Below, in pieces: positions 15,882 through 25,138 of a stretch of 64,000 nt of DNA (the first letter of the stretch is position 1; every line of letters begins with the position of its first letter). Position numbers and translations under genes: made by a program. Origin of the DNA: Massilia sp. BJB1822. Its GTDB lineage: Bacteria; Pseudomonadota; Gammaproteobacteria; Burkholderiales; Burkholderiaceae_D. The stretch is from positions 1-64,000 of the forward strand of contig NZ_JABWEB010000022.1 of NCBI RefSeq assembly GCF_013369485.1, given 5' to 3'. The notes under the pieces were generated by a model. It worked only from the letters and a program-made list of their open reading frames with translations, was not told the origin of the DNA and made no database searches.

Positions 15882-17087
15882 TTAGTAACCGATTTCCTTG
15901 AAGTAGTCGCTGCGCGCCTGCAAAGCGGTGTCGGCGAAGTCGGAGAACAGGCCGTCCACGCCCAGGGCGTAGAAGTGCTTGTATTCGGCTTTCGGATCGC
16001 CCTTGTAGTCGCTGGCCAGACGGCGCTTCTCGTTGCGGAAGGTGTAGGGGTGGACGAACAGGCCGGCCTTGTGGGCGTCGCTAACCAGGGTGGTGGCTGG
16101 CAGGGTCACGGCATCGGCCTCGTTGACCTTGCCGTCGCCGTTCACGTCCGCCACTTTGCCGTCCGTGCCGACCGTGCCTTTGACGCTGACGATGTAGCGC
16201 TTCCATGGGCCGATGCCATCGGCATAGGATTTGATCTCGGCCAGGCCGGCCGGCGTGACCATGGCGCTGAACAGGCGCTTGTCGCCCGCCAGTGCCCAGT
16301 CGTATGGACGGTCATACGGCGCGGCGAAAGTCAGGGCGCCGGTTTTCAGGTCGACATCATCGGCGTCGATCAGCTGCACCAGCTTCAGTTTCGAGCCTTT
16401 GCTGCGGATGTATTTCAGGCTGCCCGGCTCGAAGGACTGGATGAAGACCGGCGCGCTGGCATCGTTCCAGCCGGCGGCGGAGAGCAGCGCCAGCAGCTTG
16501 TCTTCCAGCGGCAGGCCAAGCTGGCGGTGGAAGGTCGGATTCTTGGTCTCGGGGTAGATGGTGATGGTGCGGCCGCTCTTCTTGATCATGTCGACGATTT
16601 CCTGGATCGTCGCGATCTTGTACTTGCCGTTGAACTGCTGCGGACGTTCGGCGTCGGTAGAGGTGCCGCCCAGGGTCTTGATCTCGGCCAGCGTGAAGTC
16701 GCTGGCGAACCAGCCTTCCTGCACCTCGCCATCGACATTCACAGTGCGCTTGCGCGCCGCAAATTCGGGATGGGAAGCCACGTCGGTACTGTAAGCCAGA
16801 TTCGGATCGTGGCGGGCGATCAGCACGCCGTCCTTGGTGCTGATCACGTCCGGTTCGATGGCGTCGGCGCCCAGCTCGATGGCTTTGGCATAGGCTTCCA
16901 CCGTCTCTTCCGGAATATAGCCGCTGGCGCCGCGGTGGGCCACGACCATGGCCGGCTTGCCGTCCAGGGTATTCAGCTTGACCAGGCTGATGCTGTCGCT
17001 GCCGCCGCAGGCGCTCAGGGCCAGCAGGGCCGCGCACAGGCTGGCGTTTTTCAGTTGGAACCGAACGGCCTTCTCTTGCTTCTTCAT
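15882..17087 (-). CDS. glpQ: Glycerophosphodiester phosphodiesterase, lipoprotein
   Basis: The 401-residue protein carries a lipobox 'LSAC' (Cys27), so it is probably outer-membrane or periplasm anchored. The GDPD catalytic residues are in place: 'VVAHRGASGYIPEET' (His51-Arg52), 'GADAIEPDV' (Glu78, Asp80) and 'ARHDPNL' (His93). It hydrolyses glycerophosphodiesters to glycerol-3-phosphate and an alcohol. Unusually, residues 314-325 form an EF-hand/dockerin-like calcium loop (DVNGDGKVNEAD) within an insertion before the last conserved strands. The C-terminal 'HPYTFRNEKRRL...GVDGLFSDFAD' is standard for long GlpQ proteins. It is transcribed alone. Confidence 0.92.
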   Translation of the reverse strand: MKKQEKAVRFQLKNASLCAALLALSACGGSDSISLVKLNTLDGKPAMVVAHRGASGYIPEETVEAYAKAIELGADAIEPDVISTKDGVLIARHDPNLAYSTDVASHPEFAARKRTVNVDGEVQEGWFASDFTLAEIKTLGGTSTDAERPQQFNGKYKIATIQEIVDMIKKSGRTITIYPETKNPTFHRQLGLPLEDKLLALLSAAGWNDASAPVFIQSFEPGSLKYIRSKGSKLKLVQLIDADDVDLKTGALTFAAPYDRPYDWALAGDKRLFSAMVTPAGLAEIKSYADGIGPWKRYIVSVKGTVGTDGKVADVNGDGKVNEADAVTLPATTLVSDAHKAGLFVHPYTFRNEKRRLASDYKGDPKAEYKHFYALGVDGLFSDFADTALQARSDYFKEIGY

Positions 17088-17223
17088 TATTGCTTCCCTT
17101 GCTGTGTTTTTGACAACGGCATTCTAGGGAGGCTAGATGACAGCTTCATGACGGCAAGCAAGCGTGCGGCCTGGGGATGCAATACCCCGATTGAATCCGC
17201 AAAATTTCTCTATGGCAATTTTG

Positions 17224-17232
17224 TGGTATAAT
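17224..17232 (+). promoter_or_regulatory. Extended -10 promoter (TGGTATAAT)
   Basis: A perfect TATAAT (17227-17232) preceded by the TG of an extended -10 lies 34 bases before the ATG of the following membrane protein. The -35 region is poor, as is common with extended -10 promoters. Confidence 0.6.
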
Positions 17233-17266
17233 TGCATATTAATCAATTTTGCAATCAAGGGTTTTT

Positions 17267-17896
17267 ATGCTTCTGATCTGGGGTAAGCGCAACTACGGCG
17301 CAGTCGAAAAAGTCGGCAACATGGCGGTCAAAACCCGCTTCGGTCATTTCTGGTATCTGCCGCTGTTTCCAACGCAAAGCTTCTATATCAACAGCGAGAA
17401 GGACACCGGCTACGATCTGCGCAAAATCCATTGGCGTTCGGTGCTGTGCGCCTATCTGCGCGTGTGGATGCCGCTGCTCTTCATCATGGGCGTGTTCGCC
17501 GCGCTGGATGGCATCGGCGTAATCAGTGCCGCCGTGCTGCTGCTGTCGGCCGCGGGCTTTATCGCCAGCTTCAAGCTGGGCAAAAAATTCGCGCGTGAAG
17601 AGAGCGAGCAGGTTCGCACCATGATGGACAAGCACTTCGGCATCGCCATCGATCCGCTGGACTGCAAACACAACATGGCCGAGCACATCGACCTGCGCGC
17701 GCGCGAATTGACCGGTGCGCCCGTGGCGGAAGGCTGGTATCGCCAGGTGCTGAAAGACCTGTTCAGCGCGCCCGATCTGGTCGAATTGGCCATTCTGCGC
17801 GCCCGCTGCGAACAGCTCGACGCCGAGCTGCAACTGCAGGTCTGCCGCAGGCTGAATCCGCAAAGCGCCAATGCCGCCCTGGCTGGCGCGGTCTGA
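17267..17896 (+). CDS. Conserved membrane protein of unknown function (209 aa)
   Basis: ATG 17267 follows AAGGG and six T; the in-frame upstream ATG is unsupported. The N-terminus 'WGKRNYGAVEKVGNMAVKTRFGHFWYLPLFPTQSFYI' resembles the cap of small proteins in which a ribbon-like segment precedes 'FFHxFxIPLFP'. Two hydrophobic helices follow (about 65-85 and 88-105), then a cytoplasmic helical tail with two spaced cysteines. No enzymatic motif is seen. The stop is 14 bases before the start of the DUF945-like gene, suggesting a two-gene unit driven by the extended -10 promoter. Confidence 0.65.
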   Translation: MLLIWGKRNYGAVEKVGNMAVKTRFGHFWYLPLFPTQSFYINSEKDTGYDLRKIHWRSVLCAYLRVWMPLLFIMGVFAALDGIGVISAAVLLLSAAGFIASFKLGKKFAREESEQVRTMMDKHFGIAIDPLDCKHNMAEHIDLRARELTGAPVAEGWYRQVLKDLFSAPDLVELAILRARCEQLDAELQLQVCRRLNPQSANAALAGAV

Positions 17897-17910
17897 GTCG
17901 AGGGAGCCAC

Positions 17911-18831
17911 ATGAAACACGCACTCCTTCGCAACGCCTTCCTGCTTGCTGCACTGGCGCCGCAAGCCTTCGCCGCGCCGGCACCGGCGCAGGAAAAGCTC
18001 ATTACCGTGCCCACCCTGTCCATGTCGTCGCAGGACTCGCAACTGATCGTCGCGCCGCGCGAAATCCTCACGGCAGGTCCGCGCGGCGTGGACGAACTGT
18101 GGTTCGGCAATGCGCGGGTGACGATTCCCTCGGCCTATTTTTCCGTGTCGACGATGGAGCTGAAATTCGGCAGCATCGAGCAGACTGTGCGCACCACCAC
18201 GCGCGGCAAGCTGGCCGACTCGCAGTCCGATGCACGCCTGGCTTCCATCGAAGTCTTCGGCCAGCGCATCGAGGACGTGCACCTCGGCGTGCGCTTTGAA
18301 AAATTCGATCTGGCTGAAATGCAAAAGGTCGAAAAGGACGCTGCCTTCATGAGCAATGCCTTCACCAGCATCGAAGCGTTCAACGCCAAGCGCGGCAACG
18401 TGCTGATGGCCATGGCGCGTTCCGCCGCGCGCCATGGCAGCCGCATCGTGCTGGAGGATTTCAGCCTGAGCTACAAAAACTTCCGCGCCCGCATGACAGG
18501 CCATTTCGGCTTGCGCGATGCCAGCGAGAAGGATCTGGCATCGATACAGCAAATCCTGAAAAAAGTGGACGGCCGCATTGAGATCAGCGTGCCGGCCGGC
18601 ATTCCGCGCGCCATGTGCCAGGCTTTCGTGCATACCGTGCCGAACATCCAAGGCACGGGCATGGAGCGCTGGCAGCAGCAGCAGAACTGCTACCAGGCCG
18701 CCATGACGAAAATTGTGGGCGAAGGCTGGGCGCGCATGGAAGACGGCGTGCTGCGTTCCTCCATCGTCATCAGCCAAGGTAATCTGAACGTAAACGGCAA
18801 AAGCACCAAAGTTAATTTGAGCGCGGATTAA
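17911..18831 (+). CDS. Secreted DUF945-like protein
   Basis: The 306-residue protein has a signal peptide ('LLRNAFLLAALAPQAFAAPAPA'). The body is beta-rich with repeated 'VxLxxFxLxYKNFRARMTGHF'-type strands, and the C-terminus 'VISQGNLNVNGKSTKVNL' matches the closing 'G.L.vNGk' strand of DUF945 (YdgA-like) proteins. This is a periplasmic family of unknown function. The two Cys residues near the C-terminus are compatible with a disulphide. It sits 14 bases after the membrane-protein gene with a GAGGGAG ribosome site, and is probably co-transcribed. Confidence 0.6.
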   Translation: MKHALLRNAFLLAALAPQAFAAPAPAQEKLITVPTLSMSSQDSQLIVAPREILTAGPRGVDELWFGNARVTIPSAYFSVSTMELKFGSIEQTVRTTTRGKLADSQSDARLASIEVFGQRIEDVHLGVRFEKFDLAEMQKVEKDAAFMSNAFTSIEAFNAKRGNVLMAMARSAARHGSRIVLEDFSLSYKNFRARMTGHFGLRDASEKDLASIQQILKKVDGRIEISVPAGIPRAMCQAFVHTVPNIQGTGMERWQQQQNCYQAAMTKIVGEGWARMEDGVLRSSIVISQGNLNVNGKSTKVNLSAD

Positions 18832-18930
18832 AGCCACCGAGCCACCCCGCGCACGGTTACAAAGTGCGTGTTTTCGCCCTTAAAGCCAGGTGTATAGTTG
18901 GCCGCTTTCAGACCAAGGGAGGAAAGCGAC

Positions 18931-19491
18931 GTGACACTCAAGGCGACACAGGCGGAACTCTATGCAATGGAAGGGGTGGCTCCCATCCTGGCAGGCGAAC
19001 ATTCCTGCATACTGCGCAAGACGCTCAAGCACAATCTGGATAACAAGGCGATCCATATCGGCACGCCGCTGATCATGTATGTGGCCCAGGGCCAGCAGTT
19101 CATCAGCGACAGCGCGGGCCTGCACTATGTGGTCGATGAAGGGCAAATGGTCTTCCTGTCGCCGGGAGCCTATAACGTCAGCCACCGCGTTACCGCGCAC
19201 GCCAGCTTCGATGCAATGCTGCTCTTTATCGACCGCCAACTGGTGGAGAAATGCCTGAGCGATGCGGCGACGGACAATCCGCCGCCAAGCGACGACGGCA
19301 AGCGCATCCTGTATGCGGGGGAACAGATCCGCCGCTATATGGATGCGCAGGAGTATGTGTACCGCAATGCCTGCTGCAACGATGCGCTGCTGGAATTGAA
19401 GCTGCTGGAACTGCTGCACCTGATCGCGCTGCAAGACCCGGCGCAGCAGCTGCTGCGCGCCATGCTGTCCGGCGCCAGCGATGCCGCCTGA
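18931..19491 (+). CDS. Stand-alone AraC-type sensor domain (no HTH)
   Basis: GTG 18931 follows a strong AAGGGAGGAAAGCGAC site and is preferred over an upstream in-frame TTG. The 186-residue protein resembles the cupin-like N-terminal domain of ExsA/AraC-type regulators ('GEHSCILRKTLKH', 'LIMYVAQGQQFI', 'VVDEGQMVFLSPGAYNVSHRV', then the helices 'LYAGEQIRRYMDAQEYV' and 'LLELKLLELLHLIALQDPAQQLL'). It ends where the DNA-binding domain would begin. No HTH is found in any frame before the hairpin at 19511. It may be a truncated regulator, or a ligand- or partner-binding protein in its own right. Confidence 0.65.
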   Translation: MTLKATQAELYAMEGVAPILAGEHSCILRKTLKHNLDNKAIHIGTPLIMYVAQGQQFISDSAGLHYVVDEGQMVFLSPGAYNVSHRVTAHASFDAMLLFIDRQLVEKCLSDAATDNPPPSDDGKRILYAGEQIRRYMDAQEYVYRNACCNDALLELKLLELLHLIALQDPAQQLLRAMLSGASDAA

Positions 19492-19510
19492 AACGGCGGA
19501 CTGCACCTAA

Positions 19511-19532
19511 GGCGCCTGCTGCTGCAGGCGCC
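19511..19532. terminator. GC-rich hairpin between convergent genes
   Basis: The arms GGCGCCTG / CAGGCGCC surround a 6-base loop between the AraC-sensor gene and oleate hydratase. T-runs are poor on both sides, so any terminator activity is uncertain. Confidence 0.5.
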
Positions 19533-19541
19533 CTTCCCCGC

Positions 19542-21116
19542 TTACTTGAAGGCCTTGATCAAGGCGTCGATCTTCACTTTCACCGAATCGTCGTGGTGCC
19601 GGATAGGCGGCACTTCGCGTTCCACACCCAGCAGCTCATACACGGCCATCTGCGCCGCCCGCACCGAGTATTCGACGGTGAACACCACGTCCTCCGGCAC
19701 TTCCACGAACTGGCTGACGAACGCCAGGTTCTTCGAGTTCTTCGGCACCGGCAGCGGGCGGTCGGCATGGGCGCGCGGCATGAACATGCTGGTGATGTAA
19801 GGCATGCGGCATGGGATGCAATTCGCCGCCGTCATCAGCTCGTCGTAGTCGAAGTTCAGGTGGCCGCACAGCTCGCGCAGAATCTCTTCACCGCTGCATT
19901 CGGCCATCGGCTTGGCCACGAAATTGCCGATGCGGTCGGGATGCAGGCCATAACCCCAAAACACCTTCACGCCCTGCGGCTGGTTGCGGAAGTGCGGCTG
20001 GTAGGCCAGCACCACCGACATGAACCAGTTCGAATCCTTGAAGGTCACCAGGCCGCCGGTGCCGGCGCGGTTGCCGGTGAAGCGTTCCATCGCGTCGAAG
20101 AATTTGCTATCTTTCAGCGTCACGGTGAAGGATTCCCACCATGCTTCCGGAATGCTGGAGTTGAAGACGGCCGGGTTGCCGAATTCGGGGCGGTCTTTCG
20201 CCAGTTTTTCCCACAGATCCCAGCCGCCGCTATCGCGCTTGGTCAGCTTGGCCGGCGCGTGGCACATGCTGCCGAAGCTCGACGCATCGGTCATCGAGGC
20301 GTTTTGCACGAAGACCAGATCGTCCGGCCCCACGGCCAGCGTGGCCTCGGCGCCGCCGCGCAGATAGCGGATGCCGGTGACCACATGCTTGCCGTCCTGC
20401 TGCACGATATCCAGGTCGGTGACCCGCGATTGCAGCTGCACCTGCACGCCCTGGTCGGACAGCCAGTGCCACAGCGGGCGCACGAAGGAATCGTACTGGT
20501 TGAACACGGTGCGCTTCACGCCGGCAAGGGTTTCGATGCGCGAGAACTCCAGCATGAAGCGATGCAGGTAGCGGCGGAATTCGACGGCGCTGTGCCAAGG
20601 CTGGAAGGCAAAGGTGGTGGCCCACATATACCAGAACTTGGTGTCGAAAAATTCCGGCGACAGCCAGTCGGTGATGGCGCTGGCGCCCAGGGCTTCCTCG
20701 TCGGCTTCGGTCAGGCGCAGCAGCTCCAGGCGGTCGTTCATGGAGAAGCCCATGGATTCCACGCACAGCTTGAAGCGGTTGCGGTCCACCAGGCGGGCGC
20801 GCGAATGCGACTGGTTCTTCTGGTTGAATTCCAGCGTTTCTTCGAACACGGTTTTGCCGGCGTGGTCGATGGAAGGAATGGTTTTGAACAGATCCCAGGT
20901 GCACTCGTAGTTATCGGTGGTGAGCATGCGGCCGCCGCGCAGACGGTAGCCTTCCTCGGCATTGCCGCCGCCATCCAGGCTGCCGCCCGGCACGGGCAAC
21001 TCTTCGAAAATGGTGATATTGCGGCCGGGGATGCCCGCGTCGCGGATCATGAAGGCCGCAGCGGCCAGGGAACCGATGCCGCTGCCGACCAGGTAGGCTT
21101 TGATGTTCTTGCTCAT
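19542..21116 (-). CDS. ohyA: Oleate hydratase
   Basis: This FAD-dependent flavoprotein hydrates oleic acid to 10-hydroxystearate. ATG 21116 follows AGGAGG at an ideal distance, giving about 524 residues, which is normal for the family. 'AYLVGSGIGSLAAAAFMIRDAG' is the dinucleotide-binding motif, followed by 'ITIFEELPVPGGSLDGGGN' and 'RGGRMLTTDNYECTWDLF', all diagnostic of the family. The 'EFNQKNQSHSRARLVD' block and 'NLAFVSQFVEVPEDVVFTVEYSVRAAQMAVY' near the end also match. It probably detoxifies unsaturated fatty acids. It is single-gene, divergent from the small DUF2970 gene, with a T/A-rich upstream region. Confidence 0.95.
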   Translation of the reverse strand: MSKNIKAYLVGSGIGSLAAAAFMIRDAGIPGRNITIFEELPVPGGSLDGGGNAEEGYRLRGGRMLTTDNYECTWDLFKTIPSIDHAGKTVFEETLEFNQKNQSHSRARLVDRNRFKLCVESMGFSMNDRLELLRLTEADEEALGASAITDWLSPEFFDTKFWYMWATTFAFQPWHSAVEFRRYLHRFMLEFSRIETLAGVKRTVFNQYDSFVRPLWHWLSDQGVQVQLQSRVTDLDIVQQDGKHVVTGIRYLRGGAEATLAVGPDDLVFVQNASMTDASSFGSMCHAPAKLTKRDSGGWDLWEKLAKDRPEFGNPAVFNSSIPEAWWESFTVTLKDSKFFDAMERFTGNRAGTGGLVTFKDSNWFMSVVLAYQPHFRNQPQGVKVFWGYGLHPDRIGNFVAKPMAECSGEEILRELCGHLNFDYDELMTAANCIPCRMPYITSMFMPRAHADRPLPVPKNSKNLAFVSQFVEVPEDVVFTVEYSVRAAQMAVYELLGVEREVPPIRHHDDSVKVKIDALIKAFK

Positions 21117-21308
21117 ATTGATACCTCCTATCAAAAATCTTGATTCATGGTAACAACTTTGCTTAAACATGAAGATTGATCTAGATCAAATTCGCCCGGC
21201 TTAGAGGGTTTCATCTGATATGGTCGATTTGGCGGCTTTCTGCGTCTGTTTATTTTCTTGAGAGCAAGTGAAAATGGACCGTCACAGTAATCTGTAAGGA
21301 GATATCCC

Positions 21309-21509
21309 ATGTCCATCCCAACCAAGCGCGGTTTCGGCGAAACCATGATTGCCGTGGCCTGGTCCTTTGTCGGCCTGCGCCGCAGGCGCGACTTCGACAA
21401 GGACGTCGATGCGATGAATCCTCTGTATGTGATCGGCGCCGGCCTGATCGGGGTCGCCGTGCTGGTCGCCACCCTGATTTCCATCGTGCGTATGGTGGTC
21501 AGCGCATAA
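21309..21509 (+). CDS. DUF2970 small membrane protein
   Basis: The 66-residue protein has a good ribosome site (AAGGAGATATCCC). The pattern 'AWSFVGLRRRRDFDKDVDAMNPLYVIGAGLIGVAVLVATLISIVRMVV' matches DUF2970: a W-S-F-x-G-x-R-x-R motif followed by one transmembrane helix. The function is unknown. It is located between oleate hydratase and the cystine transporter. Confidence 0.8.
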   Translation: MSIPTKRGFGETMIAVAWSFVGLRRRRDFDKDVDAMNPLYVIGAGLIGVAVLVATLISIVRMVVSA

Positions 21510-21571
21510 GCTAATGCGCTCAGCGAGAATAGCCCGCAGTTAGCGGCAAAAAGACGGAAAAAGGATGGGAG

Positions 21572-21592
21572 CGGGGCATACGCCCTGCCCCG
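21572..21592. terminator. Weak hairpin after the DUF2970 gene
   Basis: CGGGGCA / TGCCCCG arms with a 7-base loop lie 62 bases after the DUF2970 stop. No T-run follows on either strand, so it is only a possible terminator. Confidence 0.3.
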
Positions 21593-21639
21593 ATTCACTA
21601 TAAAATCACCCTTTCCGCAAAACCTGAGTCAAGGTCTCC

Positions 21640-23040
21640 ATGGCTATTCAAGTGATCCTCAACCTGGCGGTGGCTGCCGCCATCCTGGCCTTCCTCTACC
21701 GCCAGCAGGCGCGCCACGCCACCTTCACGGTGCGCGTGTTCAGCGCCCTCGGCCTGGGCATCGTGCTCGGCGCCGGCCTGCAAGCCGTGTACGGCGCGGC
21801 CAATCCCATCCTCGCCAGCACCGGACAATATCTGGACATCGTCGGCACCGGCTATGTGAAGCTGCTGCAGATGATCGTGATGCCGCTGATTATGGTGTCC
21901 ATCATCGGCGCCATTCTCAAGCTGAAGAACGCGAGCTCGCTGGGCAAGATCAGCGTGCTCACCATCGGCACCCTGATGCTGACCACCGTGGTGGCGGCCG
22001 CCATCGGCATCCTGATGGCCAAGCTGTTCGGCCTCACCGCCGTCGGCCTGACCTCGAACGCGGCCGAAGTGGCGCGCGGCGCCTACCTGCAGGGCAAGCT
22101 GCCCGATGCGCAGGCGATTTCGCTGCCGAATATGATCATCAGCTTCCTGCCCGCCAATCCCTTCCTCGATATGACGGGCGGGCGCAAGACCTCCACCATC
22201 GCGGTGGTGATCTTCTCCATCTTCATCGGCATTGCCGCCACCGGCATCGCGCAGAAGAAGCCGGACGAATTCGCCTCCTTCGAGCGCTTCATCCATGTAG
22301 CGCACACCATCGTCATGCGCCTGGTGACCATCGTGCTGCGCCTGACGCCCTATGGCGTGTTCGCGCTGATGGCGCAGGTGGTCGCCACCTCCAGCTATGC
22401 CGACATCCTGAACCTGATCGGCTTCGTGCTGGCCTCCTACTGCGCCCTGATCCTGATGTTCGGCGTGCATCTGGGCCTGGTTTCGGCCAGCGGCCTGAAT
22501 CCGCTGCGCTTCGTGAAGAAGATCTTCCCGGTGCTGGTCTTCGCCTTCACCTCGCGCACCAGCGCCGGTTCGATTCCGATGAGCGTGCAGACCCAGACCC
22601 AGCGCCTGGGTACGCCGGAAGGCATCGCCAACTTCGCCGCCTCGTTCGGCGCCACCATCGGCCAGAACGGCTGCGCCGGCATTTACCCGGCCATGCTGGC
22701 GGTGATGATCGCGCCCACCGTGGGCATCGATCCCTTCACCATCGGCTTCCTGCTGCCGCTGCTGGCCATCATCATGGTCGGCTCGGTCGGCGTGGCCGGC
22801 GTGGGCGGCGGCGCAACCTTTGCCGCGCTGATTGTGCTGTCCTCGCTCGATCTGCCGGTGGCGCTGGCCGGCCTGCTCATTTCGATCGAACCGCTGATCG
22901 ATATGGGCCGCACGGCGCTCAATGTGAGCGGCTCCATCACGGCCGGCACCATCACCAGCCGCGTGCTCGGCGAAACCGACCTGGCCGTCTTCAACCGCGA
23001 GGACGATAGCGGCAACGACAGCGAAACGCTGGCCGCCTGA
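21640..23040 (+). CDS. tcyP: L-cystine:cation symporter (DAACS family)
   Basis: The 466-residue inner-membrane protein is close to TcyP/YdjN cystine transporters. Features are 'GTGYVKLLQMIVMPLIMVSIIGAILKL' (the MPL-x-x-x-S-I re-entrant region), 'FAFTSRTSAGSIPMSVQTQTQRLG' (hairpin HP1, with T-S-R-T-S-A-G-S-I-P instead of the S-S-S-S of glutamate carriers), 'GATIGQNGCAGIYPAMLAVMIAPTVG' (TM7) and 'GVGGGATFAALIVLSSLDLP' (HP2). It probably imports cystine driven by a cation gradient. The gene has its own strong terminator downstream. Confidence 0.9.
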   Translation: MAIQVILNLAVAAAILAFLYRQQARHATFTVRVFSALGLGIVLGAGLQAVYGAANPILASTGQYLDIVGTGYVKLLQMIVMPLIMVSIIGAILKLKNASSLGKISVLTIGTLMLTTVVAAAIGILMAKLFGLTAVGLTSNAAEVARGAYLQGKLPDAQAISLPNMIISFLPANPFLDMTGGRKTSTIAVVIFSIFIGIAATGIAQKKPDEFASFERFIHVAHTIVMRLVTIVLRLTPYGVFALMAQVVATSSYADILNLIGFVLASYCALILMFGVHLGLVSASGLNPLRFVKKIFPVLVFAFTSRTSAGSIPMSVQTQTQRLGTPEGIANFAASFGATIGQNGCAGIYPAMLAVMIAPTVGIDPFTIGFLLPLLAIIMVGSVGVAGVGGGATFAALIVLSSLDLPVALAGLLISIEPLIDMGRTALNVSGSITAGTITSRVLGETDLAVFNREDDSGNDSETLAA

Positions 23041-23065
23041 GACTGCCCGGAAACGGACACCCATG

Positions 23066-23099
23066 GCCGCTGACGGGCATTGCCCGCAGCGGCTTTTTT
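23066..23099 (+). terminator. Strong rho-independent terminator of tcyP
   Basis: A long GC stem (GCCGCTG / CAGCGGC outer arms, CGGGCA / TGCCCG inner arms, one-base loop) is followed by six T. It insulates the cystine transporter from the sigma-54 operon downstream. Confidence 0.9.
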
Positions 23100-23155
23100 C
23101 TTGCCCGCGCCGCAGACCGCCAGCAACGGCGGGTCTTCCCTGATTTTCGCTGAGC

Positions 23156-23170
23156 TGGCACGGAGTTTGC
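23156..23170 (+). promoter_or_regulatory. Sigma-54 promoter (TGGCACG-N4-TTGC)
   Basis: The sequence matches the -24/-12 consensus exactly: GG at 23157-23158 and GC at 23169-23170 with standard spacing. It is placed about 35 bases before the HlyD gene start, giving a transcript start near 23182. The operon it heads encodes its own NtrC-type regulator. The -12 box is also the left arm of an inverted repeat (TTGCAATA at 23167-23174, TATTGCAA at 23182-23189) that could be an operator. Confidence 0.85.
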
Positions 23171-23203
23171 AATATAGAGCTTATTGCAACCGACTCCACG
23201 ATC

Positions 23204-24451
23204 ATGGACCTAGCCATCCCCTCTTCCACCCTGCAGCGCCGCAAGCGCCTGCTGCTGCTGGGCGGCGGCGCCGCGCTGGCGCTGGCCTGCGCCGCCGTCT
23301 GGGCCATCAACCGCGCCGTCGCGCCCAGCGTGCCGGCGGCCGAGCTGCTCATCGCCGAGATCAAGCGCGGCAGCATCGCCGATACCATCAACGCTTCCGG
23401 CCTGGTGATTCCGGTGCATGAGGAACTGCTGCCCAGCCCCGTGCAGAGCCGGATCGCCAAAGTCCATGCGCGCCCTGGCCAGCAGGTGAAAACGGGCGAG
23501 CTGCTGCTGGAACTGGACAGCCGCCTGGTCAAGCTGGAAGCCGAGCGCCTGAAGGAACAACTGGCGCAGCAGGAAAACCGCGTGCTGGCGCTGAGCCTGG
23601 AGCTGGAACAAAAACGCAAGCAGCTCAACAGCGCCATCGAACTGCTGGAACTCGACCTGCAAAGCGCGCGCGCCAAGCTGCAGCGCTCGCAGATGCTGCG
23701 CAAAGCCGGCGGCATCTCGGCCGAGGACATGCTCACCGCCGAACTGAATGTGCAGCGCATCGAAATCCAGCTGCGCCAGCACCGCGAACAGATCGAAGAC
23801 AGCAAGCGCAGCACGCGCAGCAGCATCGAGGGCGCCCAGCTGCAAAAGAACATCCTGAGCAAGCAGCTGGCGCAGCAGGAACAGCTGCTGGCCCAGACCC
23901 AGGTGCGCGCGCCCTTCGACGGCATGCTGACCTGGCTGGCGCAGGAGGAAGGCGCGGCGGTCGGCGTCGGCCAGCTGGTGGCCAAGGTCTCCGAGCTAAA
24001 CAACTACCGGGTTGAAGCCTCCCTGTCCGACTACCACGCGCGCAGCGTGGAAGCGGGCCAGAAGGTGCAGGTCGAGCAAGGCAGCCTGCTGCTCGCCGGC
24101 CAGGTGCACACCATCCTGCCGGAAATCCAGAACGGCACCGTCAAGCTGCTGGTCACGCTCGACCAGCCCCATCACAGCCTGCTGCGCAACAAGCTGCGGG
24201 TCGACGTCAACATCGTCGCCAGCCGGCGCGACGGCGTGCTGGTGGCGCAGCGCGGGCCGGCCATCAACGGCAAGGGACGCCAGGCCGTCTTCGTCATCAA
24301 GGACGGCGTGGCGCGCAAGACCGAACTCGATATCGGCGCCAGCGATGGCAAGGCGGTGGAAATCAGCGGCGGCGCGCAGGCGGGCGAGCGCCTCATCGTC
24401 TCCGACATCAGCCGCTACAAGGAATACGCAAGCTTCCGTGTCACAAACTAA
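23204..24451 (+). CDS. HlyD/MacA-type periplasmic adaptor of an ABC exporter
   Basis: The 415-residue membrane-fusion protein has one N-terminal transmembrane helix (about 14-35), a biotinyl-lipoyl-like half ('VQSRIAKVHARPGQQVKTGELLLELDS'), a coiled-coil hairpin at about 110-215, the second lipoyl half ('TQVRAPFDGMLTWLAQEEGAAVGVGQLVAKVSEL'), and beta-barrel and membrane-proximal domains. It would link an inner-membrane ABC exporter to an outer-membrane channel, which is not encoded nearby. It is the first gene of a six-gene unit with short or overlapping junctions behind the sigma-54 promoter. The ribosome site is weak. Confidence 0.88.
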   Translation: MDLAIPSSTLQRRKRLLLLGGGAALALACAAVWAINRAVAPSVPAAELLIAEIKRGSIADTINASGLVIPVHEELLPSPVQSRIAKVHARPGQQVKTGELLLELDSRLVKLEAERLKEQLAQQENRVLALSLELEQKRKQLNSAIELLELDLQSARAKLQRSQMLRKAGGISAEDMLTAELNVQRIEIQLRQHREQIEDSKRSTRSSIEGAQLQKNILSKQLAQQEQLLAQTQVRAPFDGMLTWLAQEEGAAVGVGQLVAKVSELNNYRVEASLSDYHARSVEAGQKVQVEQGSLLLAGQVHTILPEIQNGTVKLLVTLDQPHHSLLRNKLRVDVNIVASRRDGVLVAQRGPAINGKGRQAVFVIKDGVARKTELDIGASDGKAVEISGGAQAGERLIVSDISRYKEYASFRVTN

Positions 24452-24466
24452 ATCAAGGACAACGCA

Positions 24467-25129
<663 letters not shown>

Positions 25130-25138
25130 GGGGACGCC

